Assembly: GCA_049999765.1 (NCBI GenBank)
Contig: JBNGIQ010009427.1
Coordinates: 108,974-172,973 of the forward strand
From: Phaeoceros laevis
Lineage: Eukaryota > Anthocerotophyta > Anthocerotopsida > Notothyladales
Reading direction: 5' to 3'
Length of the DNA: 64,000 bases
This document shows, piece after piece, positions 53,285-64,000 of this stretch. The notes under the pieces are model-generated. The model saw only the letters and a program-made list of their open reading frames with translations, was not told where the DNA came from and made no database searches. A program made the position numbers and the translations under genes. The number at the start of each line of letters is the position of its first letter. The stretch's first letter is position 1.

Positions 53285-56200
53285 ATGCCTGCGTCGTCTG
53301 GATGGAGTCGGGCGGAGGATTTGGTGGAGAATTTGAGCTCAGTGGATACCAGCGCCAAACTCAAAGCTCTCCGGGATGTAAAAAATCAGATCATTGGCAA
53401 TAAGACCAAAAAGCTCTCCTACATAAAACTTGGAGCCGTGCCCCGGGTGGTGGAGATCCTAGCCAGCAACAATGAGATTCCGTTCCTCGTCCAGTCTGCA
53501 GCCGCTGTCGGAAGTTTCGCCTGTGGTGTTGACGCTGGCGTCAAAGCGGTTATCGAAAGTGGCGTCCTCCCTCATTTGTTGAGAATGCTTTCGAACGATG
53601 ATCACAAGGTGTGCAGAAGTGCTGCTAGTTTTTTTTCAGCTGTTGAGAGGTGGGAACTGAGGCTTTTGCTGGGAGTGGTGTTATGTATCGGAGGTAATGT
53701 GGCAGTCTATGCTCACTCTTGCTGGATAGTGGGCAATAGTTCCACCTCGTAACCAGTTGTCTACTCTAATTGTCAATCTCTCTTATATTTATTTCTGTTG
53801 CGGACAGGTAGTTGGGGCGGGTGCCCGCAGTCTGAAGACGATTTTCCAGTCTGTCTACGCCCCGAAGAGTGAGATGTTTATAGAAAGTCGAATGGAGTTG
53901 ATGCTGAATCTTCTCAATGATGAAAACGACACGGTGTCGGAGGTTGCAGCTTGTGTGTTAGCTAGGTGCTGTGAAACGTCTGAACAGCAAGCAGCGCTCG
54001 CTGACGCTGGAGGTATTCAGAGATTAGTTGGACTGCTTGAGGGTACACTGAAGAAACGAGAGGCAGCTTTGGATGCGTTAGCTGCTCTGACTAAGGGCAA
54101 TCAGAATTTGTCCATTATGCTGATCTGCATGGAATGTGGCAAGGCCCTTGCTGCGATCGTTAGGTTTGTGAAAGATAAATCCTCTCGTTCCAGGTTGCTG
54201 TCATGCATGTGTTTGGCTAATGTCGCGAAAGTCCAGGGTTCCGGTTATCGGCAGGATTGGGAACTTAGGGTTAGCATGGTTGCAACTTTGGTGAAGCTGT
54301 TTGATGAGATTGGCCCAGTTGGTGAGGAAGCTCCGTGTGTATTAGCAGACTTGATAGAAAGCAGCGAAGGCCTTCAGAAAGCGGCTTTTGATGTAAATGC
54401 AGTCGATAAGCTGGTCCTCTTTCTAGTTAGAGACTCAATCTCTCCAAGGCACCTTGAGGGGGTCCTCATGGCCTTGGCAGAGCTATGTTCGAGGCTGGAA
54501 GAATGCAGAAGGAGGCTTGCAGAGTTACAGGTGAGCTTGTGTAAGTCGTGCTAATGTGCACTCGGTCTCTATCTGATGAGTCATTGGCCTAGCTTGGACA
54601 GGTTTGTAGCAGATACAATTATCAAAACTTAAGGGATGCTGGATCTTGCACTCATTTCACTAGAAGTGTACAGAGCTGGCCATGTGAATTTGCACTGAGT
54701 TCATGCAGACAAGTGATTTGGTTGCTGCCTTTTGATCGTGGCACAAACCTCTGACTATGAGCATGATAACTCATTGTTGTGTACAGTTTGTGGTGCCTAG
54801 TTTGTGCCATGGTTCCATGGAGTGATTCCCGTACGACAAAAAGTGACTGTTCTTATGTGCTTTGGTGTGGCCCCAGCCCAGGACTGCCCTTGTAGCAGCC
54901 TTGGGACATCCCTGCTCTGAAGTCCGTGCAGCTGCATGCTTATGTGTGAGGAACATTTCACGGTCAGTGCAGGTTGGTGAACTTCCTGGCTGCAGCTGAA
55001 GATTTCTTCCTAGTCAGTGGTTATGCAGTGTAGCTGTGTCTGATGGAACATGTCGTGTGGCAGAACCTCCGTACCTGCTTAGCTGGAGATGAAATAGTCC
55101 ACCCGTTATTTAGACTGCTTAGTGATTCTTCTTCAGCCGTTCAGGTACTCCCCATTGAAATCCGACTCCTCAATATTGGCTCTGAGGTTAATATGTTGGA
55201 AGAGAACTACCTGACACAGGACTTTTGTCTTCTAGGCTGTCGCTTTAGCAGCCGTGGGTAATATTGTCCTGCACTTCATGCCACAAAAAATGGCTGTCTC
55301 TTGCAGCAATCTAGTTGGTCAACTTGTTCAGCTAGCTCAGTCACCAAAATCTGTGATGAGGCTGAATGCTGTCTGGGCACTGAAGAACCTACTATTTATG
55401 GCGGACAAGATGGTCAGGGACACTGTCATGACAGAGCTTACTGCCAGTGTCATGGTTGGCTTGCTTTTTGGTATGATTCTCCTCTATGAAGTCTCCTGCA
55501 GCTGTTCATTGCTGATGCGAGATTGCTGGCATTGCTTCTGTTTCCCTTCTTTTCCCGCATTGTCAGTTAAGCTCACCAAAGTACATGGTTATACTTACCT
55601 GCAGATCGAAATAAGGAAGTTCAAGAGCAAGCCATGGCTCTGCTGCGAAACCTGGTGTGTGGTATCACAGATCAGAAGGAGCAAATTGCCGTATACGAAG
55701 GTCCTCTGTTAAAGGCCGTCCAGTCGCAGCTTCGCTCATCAATGCAACCTGAGATTTGTGTACAGGTTATGGACTACTCAACCCTCAGTGTGTCCGGATC
55801 TTGTGTCTTATCTTTGCCTGTTTGGAATGTGACAGGGTTTTGCATGGTGATGAATGATCGGGTCTGTTTGGTTAAAATCTCCGAGTAGCTTTAAGTTATT
55901 CTGTGATTTGGTGTCTGGCAGAGAACGGTTGGTGGTTGTTAGCTGTGTGAATTGAGATGTCTGTGTGACAGGGCTTGTATGTGTTAAGCAACATAGCTGC
56001 TGGTAGTGGCTATCACAAGGAGATTGTCATGAAAATAGTAACTTCAGGCGACGAGGTGTGCCCTTCAATTCTCATCAAGTTTCTGGACGACAAGCGCAAT
56101 TCCCATATCAGGGTCGTTGCAGTTTGGTGCATCATCAATTTGACATATCCTGGTGATCCAAATGTGAGAAGTCATGTGTTGAGGCTTCAAGAAGCCGGAA

Positions 56201-56519
56201 TCCAGCTGCAACTGCTGAAAATGGTGGATGACCCCTGCCTTGACGTGAAGGTTGGTAGTCTGTCTTTTATACTGGCTGGTGAAGCGGTAGTTTCAATTGT
56301 CAGCTGTGTGTGAAACTTGAAACGGAGAAAAAGCAAGTGATCCTGCAAAAATATGTGCAAAATACGTTAAAAAATGTTGACAGAAGAAATTACGCTAACC
56401 CGTCGTCCTTGTTGGTACTCTTTTGGATACAGGAAGGGGTGAAGATGGCTTTGGGACACTTTGCGGTGGCCACTACAGTAAACTGCAATTCGTTGATGGA
56501 GGTGGCTACTACGACGTGA
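53285..56519 (+). CDS. ARMC8: ARMC8 / GID5-like armadillo-repeat subunit of the CTLH (GID) E3 ligase
   Basis: Eight exons join in frame to 661 aa: 53285-53608, 53808-54530, 54877-54972, 55064-55144, 55236-55470, 55605-55765, 55972-56250 and 56433-56519. The length is close to animal ARMC8 (about 670). Armadillo helices recur throughout, for example KLGAVPRVVEILASNNEIPF, AAAVGSFACG, EVAACVLARCCETSEQQAAL, HPCSEVRAAACLCVRN, SPKSVMRLNAVWALKN and RVVAVWCIINLT. In yeast this subunit (Vid28/Gid5) holds the substrate receptor in the ubiquitin ligase. The start is the first ATG of the exon (MPASSGWSRAEDLV). The C-terminal exon DVK-EGVKMALGHF matches family ends. Confidence 0.9.
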
Positions 56520-57107
56520 CCCGAACCGGGACCTAGTCGGAATTCTTTTGTGCCAATTTCTCACATTCTTGTTGGGGTTGTGTATCTATACTTCAATGAC
56601 GATCCTCTCCCAAGTTCGCGGGATCCAACTGAAGAGTCGGTGAGCTCAAGAGAGCCAGAAATGTACCTAAAATACTAAGATTCAAGTTGTCGTGAGTTGA
56701 CTGATTGCGTCCTAAATTAGCAAATCGGACACTAACCAAGAAAACCCTAATCCAAGTTTCTACTACACGAGATACGAGTACGAAGCTCAACAAGTCACCC
56801 GGTCCGCGGTCGCTTACATGACCCCGGACCGGGTGAGAAGGCACCCCTTCACAGGTGTACGCAATGGCTGACGGTAGCTGAGCTGAGCAGGCCAATAATC
56901 TCAGCACGTAGGGCAGCACTGAGTTTGAGATCTGTTCTGGTCGGGGCCAAAGTTTCAATGGCCAGCTCTCCCTCCACTATGGCCCTTATGTTCCGGGAGG
57001 TAGGGGCTCGGCAGCTGAATTCACGATCATAGCAGCTCAACCGTCTGCGTCCATCGGAGCGCAAACCAAAGCCAAGCGGGCGGGAAGATCTCAGCACCTT
57101 GCATGTG
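56520..57107. other. Spacer and WEB gene 5' region
   Basis: No gene recognised. A ATGACCCCGGACCGGGTGAG palindrome-like segment lies near 56817 (ACCCGGTCCGCGG upstream pairs partly). Confidence 0.35.
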
Positions 57108-59342
57108 ATGGCAGAAAGCAGTCCAACTCCTCCAAAGATGGACAGTCCCCGGTCACGCCTTATCGACACTGCTGCACCTTTTGAGTCGGTAAAGGCAGCA
57201 GTCAGTCTGTTTGGAGAGAAAGCTGATTTTGGTGATGGCAAGGGGTGGAAAGTTCCGACAAGTGCTGAGAAACGTGCCTTTCTGGAAGTGGAGACCAGAC
57301 GTGCACAAGAGGACGTGGCCAAGGTGAAAAACCAGCTAGCAGAATCTGAGAAAGCGAAATGCGAAGCTATTCAGGAGCTAGAAGCAACGAAACTTATCTG
57401 TTTGGAGAAGTCCAAGGCTCTGGAAGAAGCAATCGCCTCTAGAGAGCAAAAGAGAGGCTTGGAGGCCGAGCTTGCGAAAGCACAGCAACAACTCTCTGAG
57501 GTTACAGCTCAACTCGTGGGTGCAAAGCAGGAGACTGAAAGTCTGAAACTAGAGCTTGTGAAGTTGAAAGATCTGGCTGTCCATGATGCTGAAGCTCATG
57601 CGGAAACAGCAAGTAAGGCTAAAAGTGATAGGGAGGCTGCTGAGGTCTTACACCAGCAGGAGAAGGAGGCTCTTCGTCATAGGTTGTCAAGGTGTGAAGA
57701 AACGCTTGCTGGAGTAAATGCTGCCATCGCCAACTTACAGGAGGAAAAGTCAAGTCTTTCAAAAAAGCTTGAAGAATGGGTGGCAGCGGCCAATAACAGC
57801 AAGCAGGAAGTGGAGGAATTGAAGCAGCATCAATCAGCTACCACCAAGGATGTTGAAGCAAAGCTGGCCACAATGACTTCAGCAACTGAGAAGCTGGAAA
57901 AAGAACTCGTGGCTTCCAAAGAAGCTGAAGCCAGGAGTGCTAACGATGCTGCTGAGGCAAAAGTCCTACTAAGCAAGCTTCAGATGGAGCACAGCGAACT
58001 GAAGGCAGCAACAGAGGCAAGTGAGACAGAATTGGAGCATAATCGCGTCCAGCTTAGGAAGTTGCAAGAGGAGCATTTATCCTTGAGTGAAGCCTTTGCG
58101 GCCCTGCAATTAGACTATGACAGAGAGATGCTGGAGCTGCAAGAGTTGAAGGCGAAGGATTCACGTACTTCCAGTGAGTTGCAGCAGTGTCAGACGCACT
58201 TGAAGAACTCACAATTGTCAGAGGCCGCACTGCGAGCAGCTATTGAATCTCTTCAAGCTGACTACGACAATGAGCACGCTGAACTTGTGGACCTAAAGGT
58301 GAAGGACTCAAAGGCGGCAGAGGAGAATGCCTCACTAACTTCTGAACTGGAGAAAATTATAGACGATTTAACAGCAGTTACATCTGCAGAGGCTAAAGCG
58401 AAGGAGCAAGTTGGAGCTTTGACTGACGCATTGCAACAGGTGACCACAGAGGCCGATCAGGCAAAGAAATTGGTGGCTCAGTCTACAGAAGAAGCAATAA
58501 AAGCAAAAGCAGATGCTGAGCAAGCGAAAGCTGCGTTGAGTACCTGCGAGAGTAGGTTGCAAGCAGCTCTGAAGGAAGTTGAGGCAGCAAAGGCCGCTGA
58601 GACACTTGCTTTATCTGAATGCAAAAGCTTGCGAGATAAAATTAGTGATAATGGGGAAGTCAAGAGTAACGTGTCACCTGATAGAGAAGAAGGTGGCGAG
58701 GTGAGCATCTCAAGGGAGGAATATGATGCATTGAACAGGAAAATTGTGGAGGTGGAAGACTTGGCTCGAAAGAAGGTAGACGCAGCCCTGGCTCAGGTGG
58801 GTGCAGCTCAGGCAGGTGAAAGGGAGATGCTGACCAGACTTCATGCAGCGCTGGCAGACCTGGACATCAGCAGGGAAGCAGCTGGAGTAGCTCTTAAAAG
58901 GGCAGAGAAAGCTGAGGAGGCCAAGTCGAAGATCGAAGGGGAATTGAGGAAACACAGGTCAGGGAATGAACAGAGGCGCAAGAATGCAGATCACTCTAGA
59001 GAACTGGGAATTGGGATAGGGACACCACCCAAGAATGTGGACAGAGGCGATGTAGAGAGCGCCAGGGACAGTTTTGCTCTGCCCACCCCTGGGTCGGCCC
59101 AGCAGTCGGGAGAACTGGTGTTCAGAGCAGGTAGGCCACCAGGGATATCTGAGAGGCATTCGGAATCACTTGGTCAATTTCTAAACATGGTGATCACCCA
59201 AGACAAACAGGTGAGTCCTGTAATTCCCGAAACACCAAAACTTGCTGAAGAGCCTCCTGTGCCAGCCGTCAAGAAGAAGAAAACGTTTCAAGCTGCAATC
59301 AAGGCCGTGTTTGCAAGAAGTCGAACCAGAGTAAAAGCCTGA
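57108..59342 (+). CDS. WEB1/PMI2-family coiled-coil protein
   Basis: A 744-aa single-exon protein. The N-terminal signature LIDTAAPFESVKAAVSLFGE is the marker of the plant WEB family (WEB1, PMI2, DUF827). Members control chloroplast photorelocation through short actin filaments. Almost everything from residue 60 to about 630 is a continuous Glu/Lys/Ala-rich coiled coil. A Ser/Pro-rich tail follows and the C-terminus is basic (KKKKTFQAAIKAVFARSRTR). The ATG at 57108 is used because it directly precedes the signature; an out-of-frame ATG lies 5 bp before it. The lack of introns over more than 2 kb is notable next to the eight-exon ARMC8. Which WEB subgroup it belongs to is not certain. Confidence 0.88.
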   Translation: MAESSPTPPKMDSPRSRLIDTAAPFESVKAAVSLFGEKADFGDGKGWKVPTSAEKRAFLEVETRRAQEDVAKVKNQLAESEKAKCEAIQELEATKLICLEKSKALEEAIASREQKRGLEAELAKAQQQLSEVTAQLVGAKQETESLKLELVKLKDLAVHDAEAHAETASKAKSDREAAEVLHQQEKEALRHRLSRCEETLAGVNAAIANLQEEKSSLSKKLEEWVAAANNSKQEVEELKQHQSATTKDVEAKLATMTSATEKLEKELVASKEAEARSANDAAEAKVLLSKLQMEHSELKAATEASETELEHNRVQLRKLQEEHLSLSEAFAALQLDYDREMLELQELKAKDSRTSSELQQCQTHLKNSQLSEAALRAAIESLQADYDNEHAELVDLKVKDSKAAEENASLTSELEKIIDDLTAVTSAEAKAKEQVGALTDALQQVTTEADQAKKLVAQSTEEAIKAKADAEQAKAALSTCESRLQAALKEVEAAKAAETLALSECKSLRDKISDNGEVKSNVSPDREEGGEVSISREEYDALNRKIVEVEDLARKKVDAALAQVGAAQAGEREMLTRLHAALADLDISREAAGVALKRAEKAEEAKSKIEGELRKHRSGNEQRRKNADHSRELGIGIGTPPKNVDRGDVESARDSFALPTPGSAQQSGELVFRAGRPPGISERHSESLGQFLNMVITQDKQVSPVIPETPKLAEEPPVPAVKKKKTFQAAIKAVFARSRTRVKA

Positions 59343-60779
59343 TGGAGAATTGGTCCATGGGGGAAGTCATGAGCCAGGGATTGTATGTGTCATTTTGTGT
59401 CACACTTGCACAGAAGAGGGGTCTTTTTTTCTGTTTTCCGTCTGCTTTTGTACGGCCTGTGCATTAGTGCACCACCCTACCACCTTGGGGGTTGAGGGAG
59501 GAGGTTGAGCTGTCTGTTTATAATTAGTAAGTTTGGTTGCACTGTAGGGCTGAAAATTTGTAAATTTAAATGAAGGGGCAGGTGAAAATAGGTGCACACA
59601 GAGCACAAAATGGTGCTGCTGATGGCGGACTGAGGGTCTTGCGTGTGAGATAATTGAGCGTGGTACTGGTGTTACTGCTTTGATGTCAGTGGGGAGCAAA
59701 TATGATCTTATCTTACGTTCACCTACCTAACCAGAATGAGGTGGTAGGTCTGTCACGGTGAAGTATCTTGGCCTCTCACCCCTGCTTTTCCTCTTTCCAG
59801 CTTTTTGCTTATATGCTCGTCTTTACTCGATTTCATCCCTGCTGCCATGATCAGCCCTGGAACTGTCAGGTTGCATGTTTTCGGGTGTGTTTGTGCTCCA
59901 TTCCCTCTGCCAGTTGCGGACTGTGGTCCCCTCAGTCTGATTGCGGATCTCTCTATTCCCTCCATCTGCTTTCACTCTTTTCACGTCTGTTCCCTTCTGA
60001 TGGAGGGTGGGTAGCCGTGGATGGATTGTTGCATCTAGGGGAGCTTCTTTCCCCATCCTCCACTCTGGGGTTCTACCCAATGCAATTCCAAAACTACCTT
60101 GTGCTGTGTCCACTTTGGTTTCTTGAAAATGCACTCTTTTCTCCGAGATCGTAATTGATCTTGAGGTCTTACCTTCTTTGGTGTTGGGGATGGTGATTGT
60201 GAGGAGAATGTTTGCAAGCTGCCCCCGTTATGCACTTTTCAACTGCCTTCCGAGTTTCTGCGAACAACGCAGCTTCTGATGCTTAGTATCGACTATCGAC
60301 TTTTAACTTAAATGAACTTTATCATTGAAGGGTTATTCTGGCCGAGAAGTAGTTTACAGATAGCTGCGCAAGCTATATAACAGGCTAGCAGCCCAGGTAT
60401 AATAATTACTATGTCAGGAGTAATACTACATCAGGCTAGCAGCCCAGCTTTTTTAGAGTCTCACCCGGATGTCAAGCAATGAAACACACACACGTCGTCG
60501 ACTAGGCATTCTGTTAGGAAACTTCGTATCGCCAACCTGTGCGGCCGGCCTTGGCTGTAGACTACGAACTTCCAAGCGCTGAGGAGGAAAGGACGTACAT
60601 GTAGTGCTTGGCGTAGAGACGGATGCAGGTAGAGAATTGTGGGCACCGCGTAGGTATCGAGGGTCCGAATTGGTGATAGATTCGTCTTCGGGACTGCTGC
60701 GGTGGTGCGGTTTATCGTCGAGCATCCTCCGTTGAAGCCAATTGCTTTGCGCTGGTAGGGTTTGTGGAGGACCAGAACC
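59343..60779. other. Spacer, no gene recognised
   Basis: 3' UTR of the WEB gene and 5' region of the ESS2 gene. GCTAGCAGCCCAG occurs twice near 60385 and 60435. The open frames on either strand have no recognisable domains. Confidence 0.45.
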
Positions 60780-62387
60780 ATGTTGGCATCACCAGGGCAA
60801 TCACCGCGTCACATTCTTCCTCCGCCTTCACCTTCTGCGGCCTCTGAGACAGCGTCAGACATCAATGGCTTGGATCTGGCGATTTCTTATGGGTCTGCCT
60901 TTGGGAAAGGGCTCATGGGACCCCCTCCTCCCCGAAAGAGGAAGCAGGCAGAGGTTGTTGACGAGGACGCGTATGTGGCGGCAATTGAGAAGATAGTTGA
61001 GAGGGATTTCTTCCCGGACATCCCCAAGCTGCAGGACAGGCTGGCGTGGTTGGAAGCCAACCGGAGCGGTGATCCTGCGCTCGTCCGGGAAGCTCAGGTG
61101 GCTATTCTGCAGAGGCGGAGGGAGAGGGAGAAGGAGAGGCTAGGGGTAGGAGGACGTGACAGAGAAAGGACCCCTGTCCCCGGGAGCGCCGTTTTCGCCA
61201 GCCCAGCTTCCTTCATATCAGGGATGCAAAGCCCGGCGCTGTCTGCGAGAGCTTCCCCGGCCCCATCACAGGCTTATTCCGAATTGGCGCTGCCGGTTGA
61301 ACAGGATCTTAGCCCTTTGGATACATCTATGCCACTTGACGAGTTTCTGAGGCGGTATACGAGCGAAGACAACGCTAGTTTTTCGAAGATCATAGAGAAG
61401 GTGAACAAGCAGAGGCGACTGAAATACAATTATTTGCAGGACAAGTCCCCAACTCTGAGAATTGAAGCAGCGGGTGACAGGGTTACAGACGGTTTTGGCA
61501 CATCTGGTCAATCACCAAGCACGCTAGAAACATGGAGCTATAGGGCCAAGAATTGGCTTATGTATGATTCAGCGGAAAGGCAGGATGCACCTCTTACAGA
61601 GAAGGAGCAGCAAGAGAAATTGAATGGCCCACCGAAGGCCATCAACTTTAAGAACACTAGGTTTCATGGTAAAATGTTCGATTCTAAGGTCAAGGAAGAG
61701 GACACTGTGGCAGTGTTGTACACTCCTATACCAGGCGCCACTCCTGTTGCTTGGCCTTTTGATGCGGAGAGAGCCAAGAAAAGGTATGACCTAGAGGAGC
61801 TTCGGAAGACTCCAGGTGAGAGAGAACAGAGCGGTAATGGAGATAACAAGTTTGCAGGCAAGGTGGGCAATTCCAGTTACAGCTATGTGGCAACACCTTC
61901 ACCAGCACCTGGAGTAGAAGAGTCTCCTTTTATAACATGGGGTGACATAGAGGGAACACCTTTGAGGTTAGAAACGGAGGACACACCAGTCGGAATTGGT
62001 GGGAACGGCGACGGGCCTCATTTCAGGATACCTGCTCCTCCAACACGAGATGCTAGAGCACAAAGTCTTTCCAGAGATGCAGCCCGCCATTTGAAAGAGA
62101 AGTTCAAGCTTTCTCACCATATGACCTCCTCTCCGTCACCCTCAAGAGGATCTGCCAGCCCAGCAATTGGGACCCTATCGGCAGCAGCACAGAAATTTGT
62201 AAATAAGGCGATTGCTAAGACCAGTGCATCAGTTGATGCAGGATTGAGGGCTAGTTATAGGGCCAGCACAACTCCCGGAACTCCAAGGATGTACCGGAAC
62301 GCTGTGAGGGTTAGAGAAGGTAGTGTGCCACGAAGGGAGGACAGCCTTTCTTTAAGGTCGCCTTCGGCTTCCCCAGTAGTGGGTTAA
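60780..62387 (+). CDS. ESS2: ESS2/DGCR14 spliceosome-associated protein
   Basis: Nuclear protein of the spliceosomal C complex. A single exon encodes 535 aa from the ATG at 60780. The N-terminal block is diagnostic: DEDAYVAAIEKIVERDFFPD, then IPKLQDRLAWLEA. Further family blocks are FSKIIEKVNKQRRLKYNYL, WSYRAKNWLMYDSAERQDAP, INFKNTRFHGKMFD and YTPIPGATPVAWPF (here with V before TPVAWPF changed as read). The late HHMTSSPSPSRG with LSAAAQKFVNKA block is also shared. Much of the C-terminal third is Ser/Pro-rich and disordered. A PRKRKQ stretch early on may be a nuclear signal. The frame is open upstream but without an ATG. Confidence 0.92.
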   Translation: MLASPGQSPRHILPPPSPSAASETASDINGLDLAISYGSAFGKGLMGPPPPRKRKQAEVVDEDAYVAAIEKIVERDFFPDIPKLQDRLAWLEANRSGDPALVREAQVAILQRRREREKERLGVGGRDRERTPVPGSAVFASPASFISGMQSPALSARASPAPSQAYSELALPVEQDLSPLDTSMPLDEFLRRYTSEDNASFSKIIEKVNKQRRLKYNYLQDKSPTLRIEAAGDRVTDGFGTSGQSPSTLETWSYRAKNWLMYDSAERQDAPLTEKEQQEKLNGPPKAINFKNTRFHGKMFDSKVKEEDTVAVLYTPIPGATPVAWPFDAERAKKRYDLEELRKTPGEREQSGNGDNKFAGKVGNSSYSYVATPSPAPGVEESPFITWGDIEGTPLRLETEDTPVGIGGNGDGPHFRIPAPPTRDARAQSLSRDAARHLKEKFKLSHHMTSSPSPSRGSASPAIGTLSAAAQKFVNKAIAKTSASVDAGLRASYRASTTPGTPRMYRNAVRVREGSVPRREDSLSLRSPSASPVVG

Positions 62388-62732
62388 GGTCAGGATACTT
62401 GCCAGGGTGAGTGACAACTCTTTGAACATCATTTACCACTTCCGTGCCTAGCGTCCGGGCACAGGTTGAGCTTATGGGGCTGCGAATCTCTTATATGAGT
62501 CGCTAGTAGCTTGCTCGCCTTTGGAGGATTTGCGCAGCATCTTTAATTTGGTAGAGTTATGGACAAAATGTGGCGATTTATGCAGGCACAAGACTGCAAG
62601 GCAGCTTTACTCCTGTGCTGTTATGCTTATGATGCAATACTATGGAGTGCACTGTTAGGTCTGTAACATCCTTGAAGTGTCATAGGAGTGCTGAGTGCTG
62701 TACGTGAAGCGGAGGAAGTGCCCCTTCATCAG
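62388..62732. other. ESS2 3' region
   Basis: Probable 3' UTR. No gene or RNA recognised. Confidence 0.4.
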
Positions 62733-62900
62733 CTCACACCTCTCAACAATGTGAAAGTTGCTATGATTGATGACGCACGTTGCTGATTCAAAGAGAGCAA
62801 ACAAGAAATGCCTTTGCTCACACCTCTCAACGATGTAAAAGTTGCTATGATTGATGACGCACGTTGCTGATTCAAAGAGTGCAAACAAGGAATGCCTTTG
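62733..62900. repeat. 84-bp direct tandem duplication
   Basis: A unit with CACCTCTCAAC, GTTGCTATGATTGATGACGC and CTGATTCAAAGAG occurs twice back to back (cacctctcaa at 62737 and 62821; period 84 bp). The copies differ at a few bases. On the minus strand the unit is 28 codons long and open, but no gene is supported. Confidence 0.9.
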
Positions 62901-63711
62901 CTGCAGATCTAAGTCATACCCTTAGTAATATTCACAAGAAAACCTACCTAATAATTTCAGTCTGCACCACTCCTGCAGGTGCAGTATGTTCCTTATTCGC
63001 CTGTGGATTGCAAGGATCTCTTCTTTTTGCATTGTTCAATTCTGAAGTGGATGGTAGACTAGAGTTCCCAAATGAATGGGTTGGAATGTGAGCTCCCAAA
63101 TTGTGTAGGTGGACACATGAATTAATTAATAATATATGGAGCCAGGGGAGGGGAGAGCTCAATAAATCATAGGTCCAAGCAATACATGTCCTAGTATTCG
63201 TCATGTCCTAGAGTATTCGCGTAGCACTTAGAATGGAAACCCACGAGAGCACAAAGCCACCAATAACGTTGCACCAATAAAAGCATGTTATGAGCGAAGT
63301 TCTTACGGTTGGTTAATAAGATTTCGTCCATACTTGTTTAATGTACGTTTTCAGATGGATCATGGAATCATGGATAGATAGATTGATATCAAGTAGAAAA
63401 ATTACATGCACACCCGAGCTGTGACCAGGCACCGGTTTCTTTATTCTAGGATTTACCTCTCCGCAATATATGGCAGCCAAGCAAGGTGGGAATTTGACCG
63501 GTTAGCCTAAAGGGTTTTACAGGTTTCGGGATTTTTTTACTAGTCAGGAAAAAAGTTAGAGAGATTTGGATGCCTTTTTAATAGGGCTATCCGGGCGTGT
63601 AATTTTTTTTCCAAAATAACACGTGTTGGAAAGGGTCATAGCCCTAAAGAGTTTGACCGGTTTGAAAAGGTTACAAATGGGTCAAAATTTTAAACAACGC
63701 TTCAAACACTT
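62901..63711. other. AT-rich spacer, no gene recognised
   Basis: Short open frames only. GTCCTAGAGTATTCG / GTCCTAGTATTCGTCAT phrases near 63190-63215 form a small direct repeat. Confidence 0.4.
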
Positions 63712-63775
63712 CAATCTACTCATTAAGCACTTCAACCTATTCAATCTACTCATTAAGCACTTCAACCTACTCATT
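63712..63775. repeat. 30-bp tandem repeat
   Basis: CAATCTACTCATTAAGCACT plus TCAACCTATT repeats directly twice, followed by a partial third CTACTCATTA. The rest of the window to 64000 is rich in GGTCAAA and GACCGGTTTGA motifs and holds no recognised gene. Confidence 0.85.
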
Positions 63776-64000
63776 AGGCCAAGAGGTTGGTACAAGAGGG
63801 CATTGGGAGGGTCAAACACACGACCTACCTTTCCTCAACCCCAATGCTTCCAAGCTAACTTCATGTTAGTTTTGAAACTTGTTACAACCGGTTTGAACTT
63901 TTCTTACTTTTCATACGGTTTGACCCTTTAACTTATGACCGGATTAATTGGTCAAACCATTTAAAAAGGATCAAATTGGTTAAAGGGTTTACCCTTGACC

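Overview
This is nuclear DNA from a streptophyte: an early-diverging land plant or a charophyte alga. Nearly every gene has GT-AG introns (about 50 to 600 bp), and the gene content is plant-specific. It includes the chlorophyll E-ring cyclase CRD1/CHL27, a WEB1/PMI-type coiled-coil protein, a SEC23D-type COPII protein, an ACT-domain Raf-like kinase of the STY8/17/46 family, a plastid-type USP protein, an ACD11-type lipid-transfer protein, and a PPR remnant with an E-domain-like tail. The species cannot be fixed from the sequence. There are four N runs: 4432-4531, 31615-32014, 38265-38364 and 47140-47239.

Layout. 0.2-2.5 kb holds a CYP72-clan-like P450. 2.5-9.3 kb is gene-poor: diverged dispersed repeats, a membrane-protein fragment whose TM helix is encoded by a 12-bp minisatellite, a strong 103-nt hairpin beside a perfect 18-bp hairpin, and a decayed reading frame. 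9.3-11.3 kb is a head-to-head pair: a PA-clan serine-protease-like gene and a peroxisomal dienoyl-CoA isomerase. 11.7-15.0 kb is a long Rpn13/Pru-like gene, with a broken inverted copy at 22-23 kb. Between them are a tRNA-Lys(CUU), a PPR relic, a cytochrome b5 and a TSSC4-like gene. 23.5-31.4 kb carries an F-box gene, an L1-domain nucleolar gene head-to-head with a PTS1-bearing acyl-CoA-binding protein, and the STY-type kinase. CRD1 lies at 33.4-35.3 kb. 36.2-39.2 kb is an AT-rich island with a RING-IBR gene that carries tandem 43-residue repeats. It is followed by a divergent UBE2O/PHO2-like E2 on the opposite strand. 40.9-52.7 kb is a dense minus-strand block (UTP25, ACD11, USP, SEC23D). 53.3-62.4 kb is a plus-strand block (ARMC8, WEB, ESS2).

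Themes. Ubiquitin-related genes recur: F-box, RING-IBR, UBE2O-like E2, ARMC8 of the GID/CTLH ligase, and a Pru-like domain. Two proteins end in SRL and point to peroxisomal acyl-CoA metabolism. Several genes belong to nuclear RNA processing or ribosome assembly (TSSC4, ESS2, UTP25, L1-domain). These are mostly housekeeping genes, not an operon-like system. The most unusual loci are the RING-IBR/E2 neighbourhood, the (GAIV)n transmembrane minisatellite and the unexplained hairpins. All exon borders were read by eye from splice signals, reading frame and family resemblance; no search was run.
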